NCBI RefSeq assembly: GCF_002307355.1
Contig: NZ_CP017481.1
Location: 3,472,001 to 3,536,000, forward strand
DNA length: 64,000 nucleotides
Direction: 5' to 3'
DNA from: Pectobacterium polaris
GTDB taxonomy: Bacteria > Pseudomonadota > Gammaproteobacteria > Enterobacterales > Enterobacteriaceae
Position numbers and translations under genes: made by a program. Positions 32,817 to 41,964 of this stretch are shown here, one piece after another. Numbering within the stretch: position 1 is the first letter of the stretch; every line of letters starts with the position of its first letter. The notes beneath the pieces were generated by a model, which had not been told where the DNA came from, ran no database searches, and saw only the letters and a program-made list of their open reading frames with translations.

Positions 32817-33791
32817 TTACTTTTCTTGCCCCGTAAAACGGGCGTTCAACTTAGGAATAGCTCGGATATAAATGAGTTCGCTGATCAATTCGACTAACGT
32901 TTGGCAGACAATCACGGCCGGAAGCAGAGGCAGTGCGCCGGGTATTGCCAACGCCAGCGGCAGAATAACCAGAGAATTTCGCGTGCTGGCGCTGAAGGCC
33001 ACGGCGCGCCCGCCAGCCGAATCCAATCGAAACACGCGGGCAGTGAACCAGCCGAGCAGTGGTGCCAGCAGCGCAAAGAGCAGATAAAACGGTACCGCGA
33101 GCAGCACCGACGCCCAAGTGGTACGGAGTTGAGGAATGACCGCCGCAATGACGATAAACAGCACCAGAGCGGTAACCGGAACGGGAAGATAGCTCAATGC
33201 ATCCGAAAATGTTGCCATTGTGCGTTGGCGCGCCGCTAGCCATTGCAGAAGCGCGGCCAGCGCTAAAGGCACGGCAATCAGCCAGATAAACGCGTCGATA
33301 AAGGGCGCGAAGACGATAAGCCCCGCAGCGCCGTGGCCGAGAAATAGCGTCAGGTAAAAGGGCAGAGCCAACATTTGCAGCATCAATAAAATAGGCGTTG
33401 CGGCCAACAGGCGGGCGGCATCTGCGCGTCCCAGATGCGCGAATGTCACTACGTAGTCAATACAGGGGGCGAGTAGCACCAATATGATGCCCAATTTCAC
33501 CAGCGGTTCGGCGGGGAGAAAGGGCAACAGCGCCGCGACCAGCAAGGGAATCACGATGAAGTTGGCAGTAAGCAACGCGCCGATGAATCTGACCTGAGTG
33601 ATGCGCTTTCCGATCGTGGTCAGCGGCACTTGCAGGAACGTGACAAACAGCATCAGCGCCAGCGCCGGATTAATTACTACATCCAGTTGATCCGTTCCCG
33701 GCAGCACCAGTGCTGTTGCCACTGCCGCTATCACGGCAACAAAATAGATCGCAGCCTGATGGGTTTCCATGAAGGGTTTCAACGCGGACAT
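32817..33791 (-). CDS. SBF-fold transporter, arsenite-permease (ACR3)-like
   Basis: The 324-residue membrane protein has about ten hydrophobic segments and belongs to the bile acid:sodium symporter/ACR3 superfamily. The segment LLAPCIDYVVTFAHLGRADAARLLA resembles the metalloid-transporter branch, and FSASTRNSLVILPLALA resembles its second conserved region. No arsR or arsC lies nearby, so arsenite export is only one possibility. Nothing suggests coupling to ydgA, because a terminator separates them. Confidence 0.75.
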   Translation of the reverse strand: MSALKPFMETHQAAIYFVAVIAAVATALVLPGTDQLDVVINPALALMLFVTFLQVPLTTIGKRITQVRFIGALLTANFIVIPLLVAALLPFLPAEPLVKLGIILVLLAPCIDYVVTFAHLGRADAARLLAATPILLMLQMLALPFYLTLFLGHGAAGLIVFAPFIDAFIWLIAVPLALAALLQWLAARQRTMATFSDALSYLPVPVTALVLFIVIAAVIPQLRTTWASVLLAVPFYLLFALLAPLLGWFTARVFRLDSAGGRAVAFSASTRNSLVILPLALAIPGALPLLPAVIVCQTLVELISELIYIRAIPKLNARFTGQEK

Positions 33792-33828
33792 GGTGTCATC
33801 TCAATATGAAGCAGAAAGTGTCGGGCAG

Positions 33829-33859
33829 AAAAAACGGTGGCTGCAGGGGCGGCCACCGT
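33829..33859 (-). terminator. Rho-independent terminator after ydgA
   Basis: ACGGTGGC (33834-33841) and GCCACCGT (33852-33859) form an 8-bp stem that, read on the minus strand, is followed by six T residues. Confidence 0.88.
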
Positions 33860-33885
33860 GTGTTTTAGCGCGTAATGCTACCGAA

Positions 33886-35445
33886 TTATTGTGCCGGTGG
33901 TGCGATTGGCTCTTGCGGTGCGCCAGGCAGAGACTCTTCACCTTCTTCCGTTGGAACAGAGAAATACGGTGCGATGAAATCAGCCAGTGATATTTTGTTG
34001 CCGTTGAAATCAATTTGACCATCGGCATAGTGCAGTGAACTGGTAATGGCGTTGTCTTTTGTGACGCTCAGTTGGTTAGCTTCACCAATCTGGGCCATCA
34101 TTTCAGCCTGTTGTTTCGACATGTCAGTAAGCTGTTTTTGCTCTTCCGCATTGGTCGTTTTTGGGCTCATCTGCACCATCAATTCCGCCAGCATATCCAG
34201 TGGCAGATTGAGTTTGGCATCGAGTTTTTTGACCGACTGACGAATGATTTTTTCTTCATCCGACAGGGTTGCATCGTTCGCTTTATCCGTGCTCTGCAAC
34301 GGATCGGTTAAATCCAGCGCCAGCGTGAACGTGCCTTCGCCTTTGCTGTTTTTCCAACTGACCGGAGAGATGGCAATGCTCGGGTTGCCTTTCAGCAGCT
34401 GTGGTAGATATTGCAGAACCGACATGGCAACGTCGTGCTGATACGTGTCAGGATCGATAGCGGTCGGATCCTGCAACATTTTCTGCACTTTTTCCTGATA
34501 GGCGGTTAGGAACTGTTTGGTGCCCGCGCCGTCAAGCTGCGAAATGGACATACTCACGTTACCAGAACCCAGATTGCGGTCGCCGATGATTAACGATCCC
34601 AGCGTTACGCCCAGTTTGCCCGCCAGATTTTTATCATCTTCCGTTGCGCTGCTTTGCAGAGAGAAGTCGTTCAACGTAACGGGTTCACCGCCTTCTACGG
34701 CAAACGTCATCGCTTTAAAGGACAGATTGCCATCGCCTAAATCAAGATCGAATTTGCCTTTTTGGTTGGTTCCCTTAATGGAGAAATCGGTGAGATCGAC
34801 GTTCTCTGTTTGGCCCCAGGCATTTTTCCTTTCCATCTTCACGCTGCTGATGGTGGTATCCAGCTTGCTGCTGCGCAGGTCGTGCCCGATATCCACCACG
34901 GCTTCCGCGCCGCTGAAGGAAAATTTCTGTTCTGGCGACTGATGGTCGATAGGGGCCAGCGTAACGAGTGACTGCGTATCACCGCTGTAAGCGACACGCG
35001 TTTCGGCCGTAAAGAACGGTTTATCTTTCGTCAGCTCAAACCAGGCTTTGATGGCAGGTGTGTTGGCCAACTCGGTATGGACAGACGCCATCGCCGGAGC
35101 GAGGTTGAACTTCTTGAGCTGTGCTAGCGGGAACGGCCCATGAGACACGGTTTCGTTGAAGACGAGTTCTTCACCGGGCGCAAGGATCTTCGCGCCTTCT
35201 GCTGTGCCTATTGAGCCATCTGCTTGCAGCACATAGGATAGCGTACTGCTGAATACGCCACCCTTATAGTCGCGATAGACGACTTTCAGGCCCGCGTTCG
35301 GGTAGGCTTGCTTGAGCTTGGTATTCAGCGTATCGGTAAAACCATCAATTTGCTGAGCCATCTGCTTGCCGGTGTACCAAGATGCGCCGGTCCAGATGGC
35401 ACCCAGAGCAACAATAACGCCTACGGCGACTAACGATTTCTTCAT
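33886..35445 (-). CDS. ydgA: YdgA family protein (DUF945)
   Basis: The 519-residue product matches E. coli YdgA (502 residues). An N-terminal membrane anchor (KKSLVAVGVIVALGAIWTGA) is followed by a long, mainly beta-predicted periplasmic domain with FNETVSHGPFPLAQLKKFNL. The C-terminus is Pro-rich. Its function is unclear. It is transcribed with the direction of manA, which lies 87 bp upstream. Confidence 0.92.
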   Translation of the reverse strand: MKKSLVAVGVIVALGAIWTGASWYTGKQMAQQIDGFTDTLNTKLKQAYPNAGLKVVYRDYKGGVFSSTLSYVLQADGSIGTAEGAKILAPGEELVFNETVSHGPFPLAQLKKFNLAPAMASVHTELANTPAIKAWFELTKDKPFFTAETRVAYSGDTQSLVTLAPIDHQSPEQKFSFSGAEAVVDIGHDLRSSKLDTTISSVKMERKNAWGQTENVDLTDFSIKGTNQKGKFDLDLGDGNLSFKAMTFAVEGGEPVTLNDFSLQSSATEDDKNLAGKLGVTLGSLIIGDRNLGSGNVSMSISQLDGAGTKQFLTAYQEKVQKMLQDPTAIDPDTYQHDVAMSVLQYLPQLLKGNPSIAISPVSWKNSKGEGTFTLALDLTDPLQSTDKANDATLSDEEKIIRQSVKKLDAKLNLPLDMLAELMVQMSPKTTNAEEQKQLTDMSKQQAEMMAQIGEANQLSVTKDNAITSSLHYADGQIDFNGNKISLADFIAPYFSVPTEEGEESLPGAPQEPIAPPAQ

Positions 35446-35532
35446 TTTTATTCATCCTTTAGTAAAAAAATGCGCGTTTTCAACGCGAAACGCTGGCAAC
35501 TTCCCACAGGTAACCGCAGCGTATGGAACAAG

Positions 35533-36705
35533 TTATCGGTTAAATACGCGAGCGAGACGCCCCTGTCCCTCAACCGTTATCGGTGACTCACTGGCGGAAA
35601 TGAAGCAGGATTCTCCCGGACGTAGCGAGAGCCGCTGCTCATTTTTTTGCAGGACGGCATGGCCGTCAATACAAAATACAATGGCGGCACTATTCTGGCT
35701 GAGCGTCTGCGGGCTCTGGCTCAGTTCGTGCAGCGAAAAAGCAAAATCCTCAACAGGAATCGGGAAGCTGAGTTCATTACCCTGACGGTGTGGCGTCGTC
35801 AGCAGCTGGTTTGCGGGTTTGGCTTCGAACACGACATTATCCAGCAGCTCTGGAATATCAATGTATTTCGGCGTTAGCCCAGCACGCAGCACGTTGTCTG
35901 AGTTCGCCATGACTTCTAATGCCACGCCTTTCAGATAAGCATGCGGCGTTTGTGCAAACAGGAACATGGCTTCGCCAGGTTGCAGCGTAATGACGTTCAG
36001 CAGCAGCGGAGAGAACAATCCGCTGTCGTCAGAATAGTATTGGGTTATCGCGCGGATGGTCGCCCAAGGCTCGTCATTTTGACTATTTAGCGCCGCTTTC
36101 AAGACGCCGAGCGCGCGTGATTTTTGCTCACCTTCCATACTCAACAGGTTGGTGAACAGCATGGCGAGGTTTTTCGCATCGGGCTGTTGTAAAAATGCGG
36201 TGATTGACGGATGTGCGCTGGCGACAGGCTCTAGCAACTGCACAATTTCAGATAATTCTCGGAACCCATTCATGGCCTGAAAGGGCGTTAATGCGTAGAC
36301 CAATTCCGGTTTGTGATTGGCGTCTTTGTAGTTTCTTTCGGCCGCATCGAGTGGGATGCCAGCAGCATTCTCTTTTGCAAAGCCTTGTTCTGCCGACGAT
36401 TTACTGGGGTGAACCTGAATAGAAAGCGGCTGTTCCGCGCACAATACCTTAAACAAAAAGGGCAATTCGCCAAAACGTTGCGCGATCGTTGCGCCAAGAT
36501 GGGCGGTCGCGTCTTCGGCAATCACGTCTCGCAGGCTGCGGGTGTTGCCTTTTTCATCAATAATCGCCGAACTGCTTTTAGGATGGGCGCCCATCCAAAG
36601 TTCCGCCATCGGTAAATCGTTAGGGTTATCAATGCTATATAGCTCAGTTAAGGCGTGTTTGCTGCCCCAGGCATAGTGCTGGACGCAATTGAGCATTTTT
36701 TGCAT
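35533..36705 (-). CDS. manA: Mannose-6-phosphate isomerase, class I
   Basis: The 390-residue product matches E. coli ManA (391 residues). Zinc ligands lie in IQVHPSKSSAEQG and NHKPELVYALTPF. The C-terminal cupin lobe is intact. It interconverts fructose-6-phosphate and mannose-6-phosphate, supplying mannose for polysaccharides or taking mannose into glycolysis. It is divergent from fumC, as in E. coli, but without fumA between them. Confidence 0.96.
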   Translation of the reverse strand: MQKMLNCVQHYAWGSKHALTELYSIDNPNDLPMAELWMGAHPKSSSAIIDEKGNTRSLRDVIAEDATAHLGATIAQRFGELPFLFKVLCAEQPLSIQVHPSKSSAEQGFAKENAAGIPLDAAERNYKDANHKPELVYALTPFQAMNGFRELSEIVQLLEPVASAHPSITAFLQQPDAKNLAMLFTNLLSMEGEQKSRALGVLKAALNSQNDEPWATIRAITQYYSDDSGLFSPLLLNVITLQPGEAMFLFAQTPHAYLKGVALEVMANSDNVLRAGLTPKYIDIPELLDNVVFEAKPANQLLTTPHRQGNELSFPIPVEDFAFSLHELSQSPQTLSQNSAAIVFCIDGHAVLQKNEQRLSLRPGESCFISASESPITVEGQGRLARVFNR

Positions 36706-36944
36706 GTCGGCTCCCTGCTATTACATTAATTGTTAATTTCTGTGATGCTAGCTGTTAATTGCTTGAGTGATTATGAATACACTGCATCTTCTTCGCTTCA
36801 TGGTAATGTTTTATGTAGCGCGATACCAGACAGTGTTAGTCGACCAATAAGCGTGATAAGGCCAGTGAGTGTTATCAGAATAGGCCCAGCGATGTGATTC
36901 GATGTCTTCTACTATTTGAATGTGTGTTTTAAGGAGGAAAGGTA

Positions 36945-38342
36945 ATGAGCACGACGCGTAGTGAAAAAGACTCAATGGGACCGATTGATGTTCCTGCTGA
37001 ACGGTTATGGGGCGCACAGACACAACGATCGCTGGAACACTTCCGTATTTCTGAAGAGAAAATGCCCCGTGCGCTGATTTATGCGCTGGCGCAAACCAAG
37101 CGTGCGGCGGCCCGCGTCAACATGGATCTCACGCTTCTGCCTGCCGATCGGGGAAATGCGATTATTCAGGCGGCGGACGAAGTGTTGGCTGGCCAGCATG
37201 CCGGGGAATTCCCGTTAGCGATCTGGCAGACGGGGTCTGGCACGCAAAGCAATATGAATATGAACGAGGTGTTGGCTAACCGGGCCAGTGAACTGCTGGG
37301 GGGAGAGCGGGGCAACAATCGGCTGGTTCATCCCAATGACGATGTCAACAAAAGTCAGAGTTCCAACGACGTTTTCCCAACGGCGATGCACGTCGCCGCT
37401 GTCGTCGCGATCAACGAACACCTGATTCCTGAATTGAAAGCGTTACACGCCACGCTGGCGTCGAAGGCCGAGCAGTTTAAGGATATCGTCAAGATCGGCC
37501 GTACGCATTTACAGGATGCCACGCCGCTGACGCTGGGGCAGGAAATCTCCGGCTGGGCCGCGATGTTGCAGCATAACCTGAAGCATATCGAAAACAGCGT
37601 GCCGCACATTTGCGAGCTGGCGCTGGGCGGTACTGCGGTCGGAACAGGACTAAACACGCATCCCGAATACGCGGTGCGCGTGGCGGCCGAGCTGGCGACG
37701 CTGACCGGTCAACCGTTTGTGACTTCGCCGAATAAATTCGAAGCGCTGGGGACCTGTGATGCGTTGGTTCACGGGCACGGTGCCTTGAAAGGGCTGGCTG
37801 CATCGTTAATGAAGATTGCCAACGATGTGCGCTGGCTGGCATCCGGCCCGCGCTGTGGTATCGGCGAACTGAGTATTCCTGAGAACGAGCCGGGTAGCTC
37901 CATCATGCCAGGCAAGGTCAATCCGACCCAGTGCGAAGCGCTGACGATGCTGTGCTGTCAGGTGATGGGCAACGATGTTGCGGTGAATATCGGCGGTGCG
38001 TCTGGTAACTTTGAGCTGAACGTGTATCGCCCGATGGTGATTCATAACTTCCTGCAATCGATTCGCCTGCTGGCTGATGGCATGAAGAGCTTCGATGAGC
38101 ACTGTGCGGTAGGAATCGAACCGAATCGCGATCGCATCAATCAGTTGCTGAACGAATCTCTAATGCTGGTGACGGCGCTCAACACGCACATTGGCTATGA
38201 CAAAGCGGCAGAAATTGCCAAAAAAGCGCACAAAGAAGGGCTGACGCTGAAATCGGCTGCGCTCAAACTGAACTACCTAACCGAAGCACAGTTTGATGAG
38301 TGGGTTCGACCGGAAGAGATGGTCGGTAGCCTGAAAAAGTAA
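36945..38342 (+). CDS. fumC: Fumarate hydratase, class II
   Basis: The 465-residue product has the fumarase/aspartase signature [11 protein letters not shown] near residue 318, plus [13 protein letters not shown] and [11 protein letters not shown]. It hydrates fumarate to malate without an iron-sulfur cluster, so it is oxidant-stable. AAGGAGGAAAGG gives a strong ribosome-binding site. The E. coli neighbour fumA is absent. Confidence 0.97.
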   Translation: MSTTRSEKDSMGPIDVPAERLWGAQTQRSLEHFRISEEKMPRALIYALAQTKRAAARVNMDLTLLPADRGNAIIQAADEVLAGQHAGEFPLAIWQTGSGTQSNMNMNEVLANRASELLGGERGNNRLVHPNDDVNKSQSSNDVFPTAMHVAAVVAINEHLIPELKALHATLASKAEQFKDIVKIGRTHLQDATPLTLGQEISGWAAMLQHNLKHIENSVPHICELALGGTAVGTGLNTHPEYAVRVAAELATLTGQPFVTSPNKFEALGTCDALVHGHGALKGLAASLMKIANDVRWLASGPRCGIGELSIPENEPGSSIMPGKVNPTQCEALTMLCCQVMGNDVAVNIGGASGNFELNVYRPMVIHNFLQSIRLLADGMKSFDEHCAVGIEPNRDRINQLLNESLMLVTALNTHIGYDKAAEIAKKAHKEGLTLKSAALKLNYLTEAQFDEWVRPEEMVGSLKK

Positions 38343-38370
38343 TGACGCGATAGTCAGCGTTTTATCCTGT

Positions 38371-38405
38371 AGCCTGCCGGTGTTTACCCGCAGGCTTTTT
38401 CTTTT
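38371..38405 (+). terminator. Terminator between convergent fumC and tus
   Basis: AGCCTGC (38371-38377) and GCAGGCT (38390-38396) form a stem followed by TTTTCTTTTT. Confidence 0.88.
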
Positions 38406-39341
38406 TCATTTCGGTGTATCGGTATACAGGTGTAAACGCTGAATGAGCAGGCGAAGTTCGGCCGCTTTCGGTTTGTGTTTATGCTTGATGTTGTTGGCGT
38501 CATAAGGATTGAGTTCGCCGATAATAGGGATGTCACCGCCTGATTCCTGCTGACAAAGCACAAGTAGGGGAGACGGGCAGGGATGCTGAACCTGCTTCTG
38601 CTGTTCGGGATACCACACTCGGGCGATAGGCTGTACTTTGACCGGGCGCTTGATCTTCAAAATGGCGTCTTCCGGCAGCGACAATACAGCGTCAATCTCC
38701 TGCTCGACATGCTCAATCCACTGCGCTTTGGTATACGGTGCGGCGTTTTTTGCCGCATTCAGGCTTTTGGTTAGTTTCTCCAGTAATTCCACACGCGTCA
38801 TATTTTTAATGATGTGCTTATTCGCCCAGCCAAAACGGACTGACGCGGGGTTCGTTATGAGCGTCAGCGAACGGTAAGCGCTAAGCGTGATCAATCCTTT
38901 CAAATGCGTGTGGACGAAATCAAAGCGCTGTTCCGGCTCCAGCCCGGATTCGACGGTAATAATCTGTTCCAACTCTTTTTTCAGTGCGTTAATTTCCGTG
39001 ATGAGCGACTGAGCTTGTTGATACTGCGCGGCGTTGACGGAAAAGCAGAGTGCGCCCGGCAAGCGGATCGCGCTTTTACTACTGAGTGTTTCCGGATAGT
39101 GGTGAATGAACAGTCGCTGAAAGTGAGCTAACCCTTTATCGCGCGCCTCCTGCCCGACGTACTGCGTGACGGCGATATGCTCGATGGGATCGTGCTCCGT
39201 TCCTTTTTCCACATGCGGAAGGGAATAGACGCGCCCGGCCAGAAGCCGATACTCGGCAAACTGTTGCTGCATCAGCGCCAGTTTCGTTTCTAACGACTGG
39301 AAACTGCGGTTCATGCGATCGATTAGCGCGTAGTGATTCAT
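38406..39341 (-). CDS. tus: DNA replication terminus site-binding protein Tus
   Basis: The 311-residue product is homologous to E. coli Tus (309 residues), with recognisable segments such as FGWANKHIIKNMTR and TKAQWIEHVEQEI. Tus bound to Ter sites arrests DnaB at forks arriving from the non-permissive side. The start codon at 39339-39341 is 13 bp from a Ter site at 39355-39371, so Tus binding should repress its own promoter as at E. coli TerB. fumC-tus synteny is conserved. Confidence 0.95.
   Translation of the reverse strand: MNHYALIDRMNRSFQSLETKLALMQQQFAEYRLLAGRVYSLPHVEKGTEHDPIEHIAVTQYVGQEARDKGLAHFQRLFIHHYPETLSSKSAIRLPGALCFSVNAAQYQQAQSLITEINALKKELEQIITVESGLEPEQRFDFVHTHLKGLITLSAYRSLTLITNPASVRFGWANKHIIKNMTRVELLEKLTKSLNAAKNAAPYTKAQWIEHVEQEIDAVLSLPEDAILKIKRPVKVQPIARVWYPEQQKQVQHPCPSPLLVLCQQESGGDIPIIGELNPYDANNIKHKHKPKAAELRLLIQRLHLYTDTPK
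38575..38582 (+). other. KOPS motif (GGGCAGGG)
   Basis: The octamer fits GGGNAGGG on the plus strand, inside tus, and points toward dif at 62262. Confidence 0.6.
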
Positions 39342-39354
39342 AGATAAACTTCAT

Positions 39355-39371
39355 TTTAGTTACAACATACT
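39355..39371 (-). other. Replication termination site (Ter, TerB-type)
   Basis: Read on the minus strand the sequence is AGTATGTTGTAACTAAA, an exact match to the core AGNATGTTGTAACTAAA and identical to E. coli TerB in this core. The AG end, the non-permissive face, is on the right. A Tus-bound site should stop forks moving leftward in this window and let rightward forks pass. Confidence 0.95.
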
Positions 39372-39509
39372 TATCTTTATACTAATAAATGGACACTTCA
39401 GCAATCGTGGTCGTCATTATTTCAAGCAGGATTAACGGGGGCATCGAGGGGGCGAGCGGAAACAACGCGGAGTTTACCTGATTCAGGCAAACTCCGGTAA
39501 GAAAGGAGT

Positions 39510-40778
39510 TTAAAGGCGGCGTTTGAGTATCAGGCTGACTGCCAGTGCGAGAAGTAACAGGGCGCTCAGAAACGCGGTGATCCCCATCCAGCCGAATGAA
39601 TGCCAGAAGAATCCTCCCAGCGTGCCGGCCAGACTGGAGCCCAGATAGTAAGAAAAGAGATACATTGATGATGCCTGACCTTTCGCGCGCCGCGCCCGTT
39701 GACCAATCCAACTGCTGGCTACCGAGTGGGCTGCGAAGAAACCGGCGGTAAAAAGCATCATTCCGCCAAAAATCGCGAAGAGCGGGGTCAAGGCTGTCAT
39801 TCCCAGTCCCGCTAGCATCAGTAGGATTGCGACGCTTAGCACCGGGCCGCGTCCGTAGCAGGCCGTTAATGCGCCGGCTTTCGGTGAACTGTAGCTTCCG
39901 GTGAGATAAACCACGGAAAGTAAGCCAACCACCGCCTGACTGAGTAAATAAGGCGGAGCCAGTAACCGATACCCAATGTAGTTAAACAGGGTAACGAACG
40001 TGCCCATCAGTAAAAACCCCTGAAGGAACAGCAGCGGCAAACCCGCATCGCGCCAGTGCAGTTTGCTGTTCAGCAGCAGCGTTTTCGGGCGTAGCGAACC
40101 GGGGCGGAAATGGCGTGATTCTGGCAGGATACGCCAGAACGTAATCGCGGCAATGAGCGCCAGTACGCCGATCGTACCGATGGCGACTCGCCACGGGAAA
40201 TAGTCCGTTAAGACCCCGCTGACCAGACGTCCGCTCATACCGCCAATTGAGTTACCGCTGATATATAACCCCATCGAAAACGCCAGCACGCTGGGATGAA
40301 TCTCTTCACTCAGGTAGCTCATGGCGACGGCCGCGACGCCGCTGAGCGACAGCCCCATCATTGCCCGCATGACCAATACGCCGTTCCAACTGGTCATAAA
40401 TGCGCAAATCACGGTACAGACCGCGGCCAGCATCAAGGACACGACCATCACATTCTTACGACCGATGGTGTCGGAGAGCGGCCCGGTAAACAGCAGCCCA
40501 AACGCCAGCATTACCGTTGAGACGGAAAGTGACAGGCTGCTGGTCGCTGGCGAAATACCGAAATCCTGAGATAGCACTGGCAGCAGCGGCTGAACACAAT
40601 ACAGCAGGGCAAACGTTGCTAACCCGGCAGAAAACAGCGCCAGCGTGACGCGCATAAATTGTGGCGTACCACGCGTAATATAAGGCGTTTTACCAGAATG
40701 TTTCGGGGCAATATCATCTACATCGTCGGCCATAGAAAGAGGCCAGTCGTTCGGTGCAGAAGATGGCAGGTTACTCAC
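39510..40778 (-). CDS. ynfM: MFS transporter YnfM
   Basis: The 422-residue product is orthologous to E. coli YnfM, with 12 hydrophobic segments and motifs RGTPQFMRVTLALFSAGLAT, GPLSDTIGRKNVM and SYYLGSSLAGTLGG. The substrate is not established. The start is GTG (40776-40778) behind AAGGAATTATT. It is divergent from the LysR gene ynfL, the usual layout for a regulator and its target. Confidence 0.93.
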   Translation of the reverse strand: MSNLPSSAPNDWPLSMADDVDDIAPKHSGKTPYITRGTPQFMRVTLALFSAGLATFALLYCVQPLLPVLSQDFGISPATSSLSLSVSTVMLAFGLLFTGPLSDTIGRKNVMVVSLMLAAVCTVICAFMTSWNGVLVMRAMMGLSLSGVAAVAMSYLSEEIHPSVLAFSMGLYISGNSIGGMSGRLVSGVLTDYFPWRVAIGTIGVLALIAAITFWRILPESRHFRPGSLRPKTLLLNSKLHWRDAGLPLLFLQGFLLMGTFVTLFNYIGYRLLAPPYLLSQAVVGLLSVVYLTGSYSSPKAGALTACYGRGPVLSVAILLMLAGLGMTALTPLFAIFGGMMLFTAGFFAAHSVASSWIGQRARRAKGQASSMYLFSYYLGSSLAGTLGGFFWHSFGWMGITAFLSALLLLALAVSLILKRRL

Positions 40779-40892
40779 AATAATTCCTTACCAAGAAAGG
40801 TAAATCAGGCGTAAAACAACAATGTGAGGATCATAGAAGAGTGATATTATTTTGTATAATATATTAATAATCATGATTGATATGTTTAAAGT

Positions 40893-41789
40893 ATGAATAT
40901 CGAACTACGTCACCTTCGCTATTTTATTGCGGTCGCTGAAGAGCTGCATTTTGGCCGAGCCGCAGAACGATTACGCATTTCACAACCGCCACTGAGCCAA
41001 CAGATTCAGATTCTGGAAGAGCTGGTGGGGGCGAAATTGTTGGCACGCAACAACCGGAATGTCCAACTCACGCCAGCAGGCGAGATGTTCCTGAAAGAGG
41101 CCTGGTCGATTATCAGTCAGGTCGATCAGGCGGCGGAACGGGCGTCCCGCATTCAACGCGGCGAGATTGGCGAATTAACGATCGGCTTTACGTCCTCCGC
41201 GCCGTTTATCAAAAAGATCTCCAGCAGCCTGCTGCGTTTTCGCCAAACCTACCCAGAAGTGCATATTCAAATGATGGAGCTCAATACCAAGCAGCAAATT
41301 GAACCGCTGCTGAACGGTAAGCTCGATATCGGCATTATGCGCAATAACCCGTTGCCGGACGCATTGGATCATCAGTTGCTGCTGCGCGAACCGCTGATCG
41401 CCGTCGTGCAGGAATCCCATCCGTTAGCGCAGCAGGATGCAGGTCGGGCCATCAGCATTACACAGCTGGCGAATGAGCCGTTCGTTTTCTTCTCCCGCGC
41501 GGTTGGAACGGCGCTGTATGACGACACGCTAACGCTGCTGAAACGCTATGGCATCAGCCCCTACATTACGCAGGAAGTGGGTGAGGCGATGACCATCGTC
41601 GGGCTGGTATCTGCGGGATTGGGCGTGTCCATCTTGCCTGCATCGTTTTTGCGAATTCGGGTCGATGGCGTGAAATATTTGCTGCTGGAAGAAGAGGACG
41701 CCACAACGGAAGTCTGGCTGGTGACGGCACGGCATCAGCCGCAAAGTGCAGCCGCGAAAGTGCTGATGTCGCTGATGCTGGGCGGATAA
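40893..41789 (+). CDS. ynfL: LysR-family regulator YnfL
   Basis: The 298-residue product matches YnfL-type LysR regulators, with an N-terminal HTH (ELRHLRYFIAVAEELHFGRAAERLRISQPPLSQQIQ) and a C-terminal effector domain. It faces away from ynfM across 114 bp of AT-rich DNA, so it probably controls ynfM. The ribosome-binding site is weak. The gene order ynfM-ynfL-mlc-bioD2 is conserved with E. coli. Confidence 0.9.
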   Translation: MNIELRHLRYFIAVAEELHFGRAAERLRISQPPLSQQIQILEELVGAKLLARNNRNVQLTPAGEMFLKEAWSIISQVDQAAERASRIQRGEIGELTIGFTSSAPFIKKISSSLLRFRQTYPEVHIQMMELNTKQQIEPLLNGKLDIGIMRNNPLPDALDHQLLLREPLIAVVQESHPLAQQDAGRAISITQLANEPFVFFSRAVGTALYDDTLTLLKRYGISPYITQEVGEAMTIVGLVSAGLGVSILPASFLRIRVDGVKYLLLEEEDATTEVWLVTARHQPQSAAAKVLMSLMLGG

Positions 41790-41964
41790 TCGTTAAAATA
41801 TGCGCGCTAAATCACATAACGAATCAAATATTTGACGAGTTTAGTGAAAAGCCCCACCATACCCGCAGTTTTTTTATTTTGCAGCGTGAAAAATAGTCAT
41901 GCCGCAATAATAAAGATAAATTTTTCAACAGCAGTGCCAGCAATAATGAGTAGGAGCCAGGTTT

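Noticed and set aside
32817..33791. Calling the SBF-like carrier an arsenite pump
   Set aside because: No arsR or arsC lies nearby, and the fold covers many substrates.
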